A DNA stretch of 61,885 nt. Origin: Stenotrophomonas terrae. GTDB lineage: Bacteria; Pseudomonadota; Gammaproteobacteria; Xanthomonadales; Xanthomonadaceae. A model generated the notes under the pieces. That model was given only the letters and a program-made list of their open reading frames with translations, was not told the DNA's origin and searched no databases. Position 1 is the first letter of the stretch; each line of letters starts with the position of its first letter. The stretch spans positions 1 to 61,885 of the forward strand of contig NZ_LDJJ01000032.1 of the NCBI RefSeq assembly GCF_001431465.1, written 5' to 3'. The position numbers and the translations under genes were made by a program. Below, piece after piece: positions 37,899 to 45,763 of the stretch.

Positions 37899-38800
37899 GT
37901 CAAACCGCGATCTTTCACGTAGAGATCGCCGACTACGCCGTGCAGCAGGCATTGCTGCACGGCGTGCGTCATACGGTGTTCGTCAGCGAACAGAACGTTC
38001 CAGCCGAGCTTGAAATCGATGCCCTGGACCCGCTCAGCGACCACGCCCTGGCGCTGGACGCAGACGGCCAGGCCATCGGTGCCGCCCGTCTCACCCCGGA
38101 CCAGCGCATCGGCCGCATGGCGGTACTGTCCGCCTGGCGCGGCAAAGGCGTGGGCCAGGCCTTGTTGAACGCCCTGCTGGCCACTGCCCGCGCACGCGGC
38201 TGGGGCGAGGTGAGCTTGCATGCCCAGCTGCATGCCCGCGACTTCTACGCCTGCAACGGCTTTCTGCCGGAAGGGGCCGAATTCGAGGAGGCCGGCATCG
38301 GCCACCAGAACATGCGCCGGCGGCTGGACGGCGCCATGCGCGTGCAGGACCCGGACCAGGCCCGTGCGGCAACCGCAGCGGTGATCCATGCCGCGCGCCG
38401 CCGCCTCCAGCTGCAGCTACGGGGCAACGACGCCCTGCTCAGCCAGCCCCTGGTATTGGACGCATTGCGCCGCTTTGCCACCGCCCGCCATGACAAACAG
38501 GTCCAGCTGCTGCTGCACGAAGCCGACCTGCCGGCCCTGCCCGCGGCCTTCATCGCCCTGGCACAGCGCCTGCCCAGTGTGTTCCAGCTGCGTGAACCGG
38601 TGGACCCGGCGGACTGCCAGGTGGCCTCGGCCGCGGTCGGCAACGATCACGGCGACTGCTACTTTCGTCCAATAGGCGCCCGCGTCGAAGGCGAGCTGTG
38701 GCTGGACGCGCCGGCCCGCGCACATCAGCAGGAAGAGTTGTTCAAGCGCATCTGGGAGCGTTCACGCGATTGCAACGGGCTTCGCGTATTGGGTGTCTGA
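37895..38800 (+). CDS. GNAT-family N-acetyltransferase with C-terminal extra domain
   Basis: Residues 1-145 are a GNAT domain (ElaA-like) with the acetyl-CoA loop RMAVLSAWRGKGVGQALLNALL and YACNGFLPEGAEFEEAGIGH. Residues 150-301 form a second domain of unknown role (ALLSQPLVLDALRRFA, VQLLLHEADLP, REELFKRIWERS-like end) found in Xanthomonadaceae proteins of this type. It is translationally coupled to the JmjC oxygenase by a 4-bp overlap. This suggests that a protein-modifying pair is made together; that is inference. Acceptor unknown. Confidence 0.85.
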   Translation: MSQTAIFHVEIADYAVQQALLHGVRHTVFVSEQNVPAELEIDALDPLSDHALALDADGQAIGAARLTPDQRIGRMAVLSAWRGKGVGQALLNALLATARARGWGEVSLHAQLHARDFYACNGFLPEGAEFEEAGIGHQNMRRRLDGAMRVQDPDQARAATAAVIHAARRRLQLQLRGNDALLSQPLVLDALRRFATARHDKQVQLLLHEADLPALPAAFIALAQRLPSVFQLREPVDPADCQVASAAVGNDHGDCYFRPIGARVEGELWLDAPARAHQQEELFKRIWERSRDCNGLRVLGV

Positions 38801-38803
38801 GCG

Positions 38804-38832
38804 CTGACCGGGCCGGGACAATATGCGGTCAG
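38804..38832. promoter_or_regulatory. Inverted repeat downstream of the GNAT gene, upstream of sucA
   Basis: CTGACCG (38804-38810) and CGGTCAG (38826-38832) are perfect 7-bp arms with a 15-nt spacer, starting 4 bp after the GNAT stop. It could be an operator for the suc operon or part of a 3' hairpin; no T-run follows. Confidence 0.4.
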
Positions 38833-38876
38833 GTATTAATGCGCGGGACAGAGTGCATGCCCCTTCCTGTCCAGTG

Positions 38877-38953
38877 AGGGGTATAATTCAGTGGTTAGAA
38901 CACGCCCGCGCGCGACGCTGCAGCAAGGTCCGCCGGTTCCCAGAACTACCCCA
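38877..38953 (+). other. tRNA-like relic (pseudo-tRNA) in the sucA leader
   Basis: GGGGTA at 38878-38883 can pair with TACCCC at 38947-38952, with the outer ends 77 nt apart as in a tRNA. Between them, T8-A9 and TTCAGTGGTTAGAA form a convincing D-arm with the invariant GG. The anticodon and T arms do not fold and no TTCRA is present, so it is not a functional tRNA. A TATAAT (38882-38887) lies in it but has no fitting -35. Confidence 0.4.
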
Positions 38954-38975
38954 CAAGTGAATCCGACTCTCCATC

Positions 38976-41807
38976 GTGGACAATCTACTGAAGCAGTTTG
39001 CGCAATCATCGCAGCTCGCCGGCGGCAACGCCTCCTATGTCGAGGATCTGTACGAACAGTACCTCGTCTCCCCGGACAGTGTGGACCCCAAGTGGAAGTC
39101 CTACTTTGACGGCTTCAAAGGCCGCGAAGCGGGCGATGTGCCGCACTCTGCCGCCATCGCACACATCACCGAAGCCGCCAGGAATGCCGGCAAGGTCGGC
39201 GGCAACGCCGGCTCCGGCGACGAGCGCGAGCGCAATGTCGGCCGTCTGATCACCGCCTACCGTTCGCGCGGCCACCTCGGCGCCAATCTTGATCCGCTGG
39301 GCCTGACCCCGCCGGTCAACCCGCCGGACCTGGGCCTGCCCTTCCACCACCTCAGCGATGCCGACCTCAACGACGAGTTCAGCACCGGCGGTGTTGGCGG
39401 CCAGCCGCGGATGAAGCTGCGTGACCTGCTTGCGCGCCTGAAGGCGACCTATGCCGGCTCGATCGGCGCAGAGTTCATGTATATCGCCGAAGTCGAGCAG
39501 CGCCAGTGGCTCTACCAGCGCCTTGAGGCTGCCGGTGGCAACTACAACCTGGATGCCGACACCAAGCGCCGCACCCTGGAGCGCCTGACTGCAGCCGAAG
39601 GCCTTGAGCGTTACCTGCACACCAAGTACGTCGGCCAGAAGCGTTTCTCGCTGGAAGGCGGCGACTCGCTGATCCCGATGATGGACACCATCATCCGTGA
39701 CGCCGGCAAGGAAGGCGTCAAGGACGTGATCATCGGCATGGCCCACCGTGGCCGCCTGAACGTGCTGGTCAACACCCTCGGCAAGAACCCGCGCAAGCTG
39801 TTCGACGAGTTCGAAGGCAAGTTCGAGCACGACGACCGCGCCGTGGCCGGTGACGTGAAGTACCACATGGGCTTCTCGGCCGACGTCGCCAGCGATGGCG
39901 GCCCGGTGCACCTGGCCCTGGCGTTCAACCCGTCCCACCTGGAAATCGCCGATCCGGTGGTTGTCGGCTCGGTGCGCTCGCGCCAGGAACGCCGCAACGA
40001 CACCGCGCGCAAGCAGGTGATGCCGGTCCTGATCCACGGCGATGCCGCATTCGCCGGCCAGGGCGTGGTGATGGAGCTGTTCCAGATGTCGCAGGCCCGC
40101 GGTTTCGCGGTCGGCGGCACCGTGCACATCGTCATCAACAACCAGGTGGGCTTCACCACCTCCAACCGCGACGACTCGCGCTCGACCCTGTACTGCACCG
40201 ACATCGCCAAGATGGTCGCTGCCCCGGTCCTGCACGTGAACGGCGACGATCCCGAAGCCGTGGTGTTCGCGGCCAAGCTGGCCTATGACTTCCGCCAGCA
40301 GTTCAACAAGGACGTCGTGATCGACCTGGTCTGCTACCGCCGCTGGGGTCACAACGAAGCCGATGAACCGGCGATCACCCAGCCGCTGATGTACCAGGTG
40401 ATCCGCAAGCACAAGACCACCCGCGAGCTCTACGCAGAGCAGCTGGAAGCCGCAGGCGTCATCGCTGCCGGCGCCGGCAAGGAAATGGTCGACGCTTACC
40501 GCAACAAGCTGGACTCGGGCGAAGTCACCACCGAGCTGGCCAAAGTCGAAAAGACCCCGGCCACCAGCAAGATGTACGTGGATTGGTCCAAGTACCTGTC
40601 GGGCAAGCTGTCCGATCCGGTCAGCACCAAGGTCGACATGGGCAAGCTGACCCAGCTGGCCACCATGATCAACACCATTCCGGAAGGCGTGGAAGTGCAT
40701 TCGCGCGTTGCCAAGGTGTACGACGACCGTCGCAAGATGGCCGCCGGTGAAATCCTGGGCGACTGGGGCTTTGCCGAAAACCTGGCCTATGCAACGCTGC
40801 TGGACGAAGGCAATGCGCTGCGCCTGGTTGGCCAGGACGTCGGCCGCGGCACCTTCACCCACCGCCACGCGATCCTGCACGACCAGAAGACCGACAACTA
40901 CTACCTGCCGCTGCGGCAGCTGGTCGAGTCGCCGGAACAGGCCACCATCATCGATTCGCTGCTCAGCGAAGAAGCCGTGATGGCGTTCGAATATGGCTTC
41001 TCCACCACCGATCCGAACACCCTGTGCATCTGGGAAGGCCAGTTCGGCGACTTCGCCAACGGCGCCCAGGTGGTGATCGACCAGTTCATCGCCTCCGGCG
41101 AAGCAAAGTGGGGCCGCATCTCCGGCCTGACCCTGCTGCTGCCGCACGGCTATGAAGGCCAGGGTCCGGAACACAGCTCGGCGCGCCTTGAGCGCTTCCT
41201 GCAGCTGTGTGCGCTGGAGAACATGCTGGTCTGCGTGCCGTCGACCCCGGCGCAGGCATTCCACATGCTGCGTCGCCAGATGCGCATGGACACCCGCAAG
41301 CCGCTGGTGGTCATGTCGCCCAAGTCGCTGCTGCGTCACAAGCTGGCCGTGTCCAGCCTGGAAGAAATGGCCAATGGCGAGTTCCAGCACCTGATTGGCG
41401 ATGCCACCGCGGACGTCAAGAAGGTCAAGCGTGTGGTCGTGTGTTCGGGCAAGGTCTACTACGACCTGCTGGAAGACGTGACCAAGCGTGGCCAGGAAGA
41501 TGTCGCCCTGGTGCGCGTCGAACAGCTCTACCCGTTCCCGCGCCCGGCGCTGGCGGCCGAGCTGAAGAAGTACGGCAAGGCCACCGACGTCGTGTGGTGC
41601 CAGGAAGAGCCGATGAACCAGGGTGCGTGGTACCAGATCAAGCACCACCTGCAGGCATGCGTGGCCGATGGCCAGGCACTGCACTATGCCGGTCGTCCGC
41701 GCTCGCCGTCGCCTGCTGTTGGCCACATGTCCGATCACCTGCGCGAACTCGCACAGCTGCTCGCCGACGCGCTGGTCAACAAGATCGACGACAACTACGC
41801 CGAATAA
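38976..41807 (+). CDS. sucA: 2-oxoglutarate dehydrogenase E1 component
   Basis: This thiamine-diphosphate E1 subunit decarboxylates 2-oxoglutarate in the TCA cycle. The 943 residues begin with the E1 N-terminal motif (YVEDLYEQYLVSPDSVDPKW). They contain GMAHRGRLNVL near 250, the ThDP-binding region HGDAAFAGQGVVMELFQMSQ near 350 with NNQVGFTT, and the C-terminal transketolase-like half with LLPHGYEGQGPEHSSAR. The start is GTG at 38976; no strong ribosome-binding site is visible. It heads the sucA-sucB-lpdA operon. Confidence 0.96.
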   Translation: MDNLLKQFAQSSQLAGGNASYVEDLYEQYLVSPDSVDPKWKSYFDGFKGREAGDVPHSAAIAHITEAARNAGKVGGNAGSGDERERNVGRLITAYRSRGHLGANLDPLGLTPPVNPPDLGLPFHHLSDADLNDEFSTGGVGGQPRMKLRDLLARLKATYAGSIGAEFMYIAEVEQRQWLYQRLEAAGGNYNLDADTKRRTLERLTAAEGLERYLHTKYVGQKRFSLEGGDSLIPMMDTIIRDAGKEGVKDVIIGMAHRGRLNVLVNTLGKNPRKLFDEFEGKFEHDDRAVAGDVKYHMGFSADVASDGGPVHLALAFNPSHLEIADPVVVGSVRSRQERRNDTARKQVMPVLIHGDAAFAGQGVVMELFQMSQARGFAVGGTVHIVINNQVGFTTSNRDDSRSTLYCTDIAKMVAAPVLHVNGDDPEAVVFAAKLAYDFRQQFNKDVVIDLVCYRRWGHNEADEPAITQPLMYQVIRKHKTTRELYAEQLEAAGVIAAGAGKEMVDAYRNKLDSGEVTTELAKVEKTPATSKMYVDWSKYLSGKLSDPVSTKVDMGKLTQLATMINTIPEGVEVHSRVAKVYDDRRKMAAGEILGDWGFAENLAYATLLDEGNALRLVGQDVGRGTFTHRHAILHDQKTDNYYLPLRQLVESPEQATIIDSLLSEEAVMAFEYGFSTTDPNTLCIWEGQFGDFANGAQVVIDQFIASGEAKWGRISGLTLLLPHGYEGQGPEHSSARLERFLQLCALENMLVCVPSTPAQAFHMLRRQMRMDTRKPLVVMSPKSLLRHKLAVSSLEEMANGEFQHLIGDATADVKKVKRVVVCSGKVYYDLLEDVTKRGQEDVALVRVEQLYPFPRPALAAELKKYGKATDVVWCQEEPMNQGAWYQIKHHLQACVADGQALHYAGRPRSPSPAVGHMSDHLRELAQLLADALVNKIDDNYAE

Positions 41808-41849
41808 GCCCCCTTTTCCACAAGAAAACGAAACCAGGAAATCAGCCAA

Positions 41850-43049
41850 ATGGCCACCGAAGTCAAAGTACCGGTACTGCCCGAATCCGTCTCCGACGCC
41901 ACCATCGCCACCTGGCACAAGAAGGTGGGTGATGCCGTCAAGCGTGATGAGAACCTGCTCGACCTGGAAACCGACAAGGTCGTGTTGGAAGTACCGGCGC
42001 CGGTTGATGGCGTGCTGAAGGAAATCAAGTTCCAGGAAGGCGACACCGTCACCTCGAGCCAGCTGCTGGCCATCATCGAGGAAGGCGCGGTTGCCGCTGC
42101 CGCCCCGGCCGCTGCTGCTGAGGCGCCGAAGGCTGCTGCCCCGGCCGCCGCTGCTCCGGCTGCTGCCGCTGCACCGGCCCCGGCTGCCAAGTCGGCTGCC
42201 GACACCCTGCCCCCGGGCGCCCGCTTCTCGGCCATCACCGAAGGCGTGAACCCGGCTGACGTGTCCGGCACCGGCCGTCATGGCGCGGTCACCAAGGAAG
42301 ACATCGTCAACTTCGCCCGCAACGGCGGCGTCGGCAAGGCCGGCGGCGCACGTCCGGAAGAACGCGTGCCGATGACCCGCATGCGCAAGCGCATTGCCGA
42401 GCGTCTGATGCAGTCGAAGAACTCGACCGCCATGCTGACCACCTTCAACGAAGTCAACCTGTCCAAGGTCTCGGCTGCGCGCAAGGAACTGCAGGAAGAG
42501 TTCGTCAAGGCCCACGGCATCAAGCTCGGCTTCATGAGCTTCTTCGTGAAGGCTGCTGCCAACGCACTGCAGCGCTTCCCGCTGGTCAATGCCTCGATCG
42601 ATGGTGACGACATCATCTATCACGGCTACTCGGACATCTCGATCGCCGTGTCCACCGAAAAGGGTCTGGTGACCCCGGTGCTGCGCAACGTCGAGCGCAT
42701 GTCGTTCGCCGACATCGAAAAGGCCATTGCCGACTACGCCAAGAAGGCCCGTGACGGCAAGCTGTCGCTGGAAGAACTGCAGGGCGGCACCTTCACCGTG
42801 ACCAACGGTGGCACCTTCGGCTCGCTGATGTCGACCCCGATCGTCAACCCGCCGCAGAGCGCCATCCTCGGCATGCACGCCATCAAGGACCGTCCGATCG
42901 CCGAGAACGGCCAGGTCGTGATCGCGCCGATGATGTACCTGGCCATGTCCTATGACCACCGCATCATCGACGGCAAGGATTCGGTGCAGTTCCTGGTGGA
43001 CATCAAGAACCAGCTGGAAAACCCGGGCCGCATGCTGTTCGGCCTGTAA
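41850..43049 (+). CDS. sucB: Dihydrolipoyllysine-residue succinyltransferase (2-oxoglutarate dehydrogenase E2)
   Basis: This 399-residue E2 core protein has three parts. The lipoyl domain (1-75) has the lipoylated lysine in ETDKVVLEV. An Ala/Pro linker (80-115) leads to the peripheral subunit-binding domain near residue 120. The catalytic domain carries the conserved [16 protein letters not shown] near the C-terminus. A single lipoyl domain is standard for this enzyme. It lies 42 bp after sucA, with AGGAAA upstream of the ATG. Confidence 0.96.
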   Translation: MATEVKVPVLPESVSDATIATWHKKVGDAVKRDENLLDLETDKVVLEVPAPVDGVLKEIKFQEGDTVTSSQLLAIIEEGAVAAAAPAAAAEAPKAAAPAAAAPAAAAAPAPAAKSAADTLPPGARFSAITEGVNPADVSGTGRHGAVTKEDIVNFARNGGVGKAGGARPEERVPMTRMRKRIAERLMQSKNSTAMLTTFNEVNLSKVSAARKELQEEFVKAHGIKLGFMSFFVKAAANALQRFPLVNASIDGDDIIYHGYSDISIAVSTEKGLVTPVLRNVERMSFADIEKAIADYAKKARDGKLSLEELQGGTFTVTNGGTFGSLMSTPIVNPPQSAILGMHAIKDRPIAENGQVVIAPMMYLAMSYDHRIIDGKDSVQFLVDIKNQLENPGRMLFGL

Positions 43050-43060
43050 TTCCGCTCGAA

Positions 43061-43154
43061 GCCCCTCTCCCTCCGGGAGAGGGGTTGGGGTGAGGGCCTC
43101 GGCCCTCCCGCACCCTCATCCGGCGCTACGCGCCACCTTCTCCCGCAGGGAGAA
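43061..43154. repeat. Palindromic intergenic element between sucB and lpdA, related to the metH insert
   Basis: The element opens with a hairpin of CCCCTCTCC/GGAGAGGGG and the core GGTTGGGGTGAGGG. A CCCTCATCCG segment and a GGCGC/GCGCC mini-hairpin follow, and it ends CTTCTCCCGCAGGGAGAA. It matches the reverse strand of the insertion inside metH part 2 (16672-16821). It lies within the suc operon, so it is probably transcribed. Confidence 0.85.
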
Positions 43155-43178
43155 CGGATTGGTACCAAGGAATCTCAA

Positions 43179-44603
43179 ATGGCTGAACAATTCGACGTAG
43201 TCGTCATCGGTGCTGGCCCGGCCGGTTACCACGCGGCCATCCGCGCCGCACAGCTGGGCCTGAAGACCGCCTGCATCGATGCAGCGCTGGGCAAGGACGG
43301 CAAGCCGGCACTGGGCGGCACCTGCCTGCGCGTGGGCTGCATTCCGTCCAAGGCGCTGCTGGACTCCTCGCGCCAGTACTGGAACATGGGCCACATCTTC
43401 GATCAGCACGGCATCAGCTTCAACGACGCCAAGATCGATGTGAGCAAGATGGTCGGCCGCAAGGACGCCATCGTGAAGCAGTTCACCGGCGGTATCGCCC
43501 AGCTGTTCAAGGCCAACAAGGTTGCCACCTACTACGGCTTCGGCCAGCTGCAGGCCGGCAACGTGGTCAAGGTCAAGCAGCACGACGGTTCGGAAGTCGA
43601 GCTCAAGGGCACCAACGTCATCATCGCCGCCGGCTCCGATTCGATCGAGCTGCCGTTCGCCAAGTTTGACGGCAACCTCATCGTCGACAACGTCGGCGCA
43701 CTGGACTTCACCGAAGTGCCCAAGCGCCTGGCCGTCATCGGCGCTGGCGTGATCGGCCTGGAACTGGGCAGCGTGTGGAAGCGCCTGGGTTCGGAAGTGG
43801 TGATCCTGGAAGCACTGCCGGAGTTCCTGGCCGTGGCCGATGCCGAAGTGGCCAAGGTTGCTGCCAAGGAATTCAAGAAGCAGGGCCTGGACATCCGCCT
43901 CAACGCCAAGGTCTCCAAGACCGAGATCAAGGGCAACGAAGTCATCGTCAGCTACACCGATGCCGAGGGCGACAAGACCCTGACCGTCGACAAGCTGCTG
44001 GTCGCCGTCGGCCGTCGCGCCGCCAGCAAGGGCCTGCTGGCCGAAGGTACCGGCGTGCAGCTCAATGAGCGTGGCCAGATCGTGGTCGACGACCATTGCC
44101 ACACCGGCGTCGATGGCGTCTGGGCGGTGGGTGACTGCGTGCGCGGCCCGATGTTGGCCCACAAGGGCTTTGAAGAAGGCGTCGCCGTGGCCGAACTGAT
44201 CGCTGGCCTGCCGGGCCACGTCAACTTCGACACCATTCCGTGGGTGATCTACACCGAGCCGGAACTGGCATGGGTCGGCAAGACCGAAGCCCAGCTCAAG
44301 GCCGAGGGCATCCCGTACAAGGCCGGCAGCTTCCCGTTCGCCGCCAACGGCCGCGCCGTCGCCATGGTCGAGCCGGCTGGCTTCGTCAAGGTGCTGGCAC
44401 ACGCCGAAACCGATCGCGTCCTGGGCATGCACCTGGTCGGCGCCAATGTCTCCGAGCTGGTGCACGAAGGCGTGCTGACCATGGAGTTCAGCGGCTCGTC
44501 CGATGACCTGGCCCGCATCTGCCACGCCCACCCGTCGCTGTCCGAGGCAGTGCACGACGCGGCGATGGCAGTGACCAAGCGCGCCATCCACAAGGTCAAC
44601 TAA
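43179..44603 (+). CDS. lpdA: Dihydrolipoyl dehydrogenase (E3)
   Basis: This FAD/NAD disulfide oxidoreductase reoxidises the dihydrolipoyl groups of E2. In the 474 residues, the FAD motif VVVIGAGPAGYHAAIRAAQLG is at the N-terminus. The redox disulfide is in GGTCLRVGCIPSKALL near 48-55, the NAD-binding AVIGAGVIGLELGSVW is near 190 and the active-site HAHPSLSEA is near 450. AAGGA precedes the ATG by 8 nt. It is the third gene of the operon, set 129 bp from sucB by the inserted repeat, and is closed by a terminator. Confidence 0.96.
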   Translation: MAEQFDVVVIGAGPAGYHAAIRAAQLGLKTACIDAALGKDGKPALGGTCLRVGCIPSKALLDSSRQYWNMGHIFDQHGISFNDAKIDVSKMVGRKDAIVKQFTGGIAQLFKANKVATYYGFGQLQAGNVVKVKQHDGSEVELKGTNVIIAAGSDSIELPFAKFDGNLIVDNVGALDFTEVPKRLAVIGAGVIGLELGSVWKRLGSEVVILEALPEFLAVADAEVAKVAAKEFKKQGLDIRLNAKVSKTEIKGNEVIVSYTDAEGDKTLTVDKLLVAVGRRAASKGLLAEGTGVQLNERGQIVVDDHCHTGVDGVWAVGDCVRGPMLAHKGFEEGVAVAELIAGLPGHVNFDTIPWVIYTEPELAWVGKTEAQLKAEGIPYKAGSFPFAANGRAVAMVEPAGFVKVLAHAETDRVLGMHLVGANVSELVHEGVLTMEFSGSSDDLARICHAHPSLSEAVHDAAMAVTKRAIHKVN

Positions 44604-44623
44604 GCTCCACGGCCTGTGACCTG

Positions 44624-44656
44624 AAGGCTCCGCCCCGGCGGAGCCTTCTTGCTTTT
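44624..44656 (+). terminator. Rho-independent terminator of sucA-sucB-lpdA
   Basis: An 11-bp stem AAGGCTCCGCC/GGCGGAGCCTT with a 2-nt loop, followed by CTTGCTTTT, starts about 20 bp after the lpdA stop. Confidence 0.85.
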
Positions 44657-44728
44657 GTATTCCCCGGTCTGCGCGCCTGTTCAGCGGCCACAGAGCGACC
44701 ACCTCTTCCCATTCATCAGGAATATTCC

Positions 44729-45322
44729 ATGAAGTCCATCTGCGTCTATTGCGGCTCCAACCCCGGCGCCAAGCCCATCTATGTCGAACGCGCCACCGAA
44801 CTGGGCAAGCGCATCGCCAACGAAGGCCTGCGCCTGGTCTACGGCGGCGGCCGTACCGGCCTGATGGGCGCGGTGGCCGATGGCGTGCTGGCAGCCGGCG
44901 GCGAAGTCACCGGCGTGATCCCCCAGCATCTGGTGGACATGGAAGTGGCGCACAAGGGCGTTACCTCGCTGGAGATCGTCGGTTCGATGCATGAGCGCAA
45001 GTCGCGCATGTTCGACCTGTCCGATGCCTTCGTCGCCCTGCCCGGCGGCTTCGGCACCGCCGAGGAAATCTTCGAGATGCTGACCTGGCGCCAGCTCGGT
45101 ATCGGCCACAAGCCCTGCGCCTTCCTCGACATCGACGGCTTCTACCAGCCGCTGATCAGCATGATCGACACCATGGTCAGCGAGCGCTTCCTGCACCCGG
45201 AACAGCGCGATGACCTGTGGTACGGCGAAGACGCCACGCAGATGCTGGAGTGGATGCGCAACTACTCGCCGGCCCAGGCCGACAAGTGGTTCGACGAGAA
45301 GAAGCGCAACGCACTGCGCTGA
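44729..45322 (+). CDS. LOG family protein (TIGR00730; nucleoside-5'-monophosphate phosphoribohydrolase type)
   Basis: This 197-residue Rossmann-like protein has the LOG signatures GGGRTGLMGAVADG near residue 37 and the catalytic PGGFGTAEEIFEML near 105. Members hydrolyse the N-glycosidic bond of AMP or cytokinin riboside monophosphates, releasing ribose 5-phosphate. In bacteria the physiological role is often unclear. In plant-associated relatives a cytokinin-activating role is possible but cannot be told from this sequence. AGGA precedes the ATG at 44729 by 8 nt. It is monocistronic, following the lpdA terminator. Confidence 0.92.
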   Translation: MKSICVYCGSNPGAKPIYVERATELGKRIANEGLRLVYGGGRTGLMGAVADGVLAAGGEVTGVIPQHLVDMEVAHKGVTSLEIVGSMHERKSRMFDLSDAFVALPGGFGTAEEIFEMLTWRQLGIGHKPCAFLDIDGFYQPLISMIDTMVSERFLHPEQRDDLWYGEDATQMLEWMRNYSPAQADKWFDEKKRNALR

Positions 45323-45344
45323 GGAACCAGCGAGCTTTTGCCTT

Positions 45345-45749
45345 TGTAGGAACGGCGTAAGCCGCGAAGCCGGCGCACGCGCCGCGTCGATGAAAAAGCA
45401 ACTGCAACAGCGCAAAGCACCCCTCCCCAGCCCTCCCCTTTGCTACGCAAAAGGGAGGGGGCAGAAGCTGTCGGAGCTGTGGGAGCGGCGTAAGCCGCGA
45501 GGCTGACACACCCGCCGCGCCGATGAAGGCGCAACTGCGACAGCACAAAGCCCCCCTGCCCAACCCTCCCCTTTGCTACGCAAAAGGGAGGGGGCGGAAG
45601 CTGTAGGAGCGGCGTAAGCCGCGAAGCTCGGACCCTGCGCAGGCCTCGGGTCTTTGAAGCAAGCAACAGCAACCACCACCATGCATCGTGCAGTTGCAGC
45701 TGATGCGCGGCGGCAGCAATACCAGCTTCGCGGCTTACGCCGCTCCTAC
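45345..45749. repeat. Composite repeat block: REP-like palindromes alternating with C/G-tract hairpins
   Basis: REP-like 25-bp palindromes (core GAGCGGCGTAAGCCGCGAAG) lie at 45345-45369, 45478-45502 and 45602-45626 in plus orientation, and at 45725-45749 inverted. Between the first three are hairpins of CCCTCCCC/GGGAGGGG around TTTGCTACGCAAA (45419-45461 and 45550-45594) plus conserved linkers. A composite unit of about 124-133 bp is thus tandemly repeated. No gene is seen from 45323 to 45763. Confidence 0.9.
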
Positions 45750-45763
45750 AAAAAAGCCAGCGC

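Noticed and set aside
38877..38953. Functional tRNA gene
   Set aside because: Only the acceptor and D-arm are convincing. The anticodon and T arms do not form, so I record it as a relic only.
39006..42959. Very long open frame (about 1300 codons) antisense to sucA and sucB
   Set aside because: It crosses two highly conserved genes and their gap, and its translation has no domains. It is a product of third-position G/C bias.
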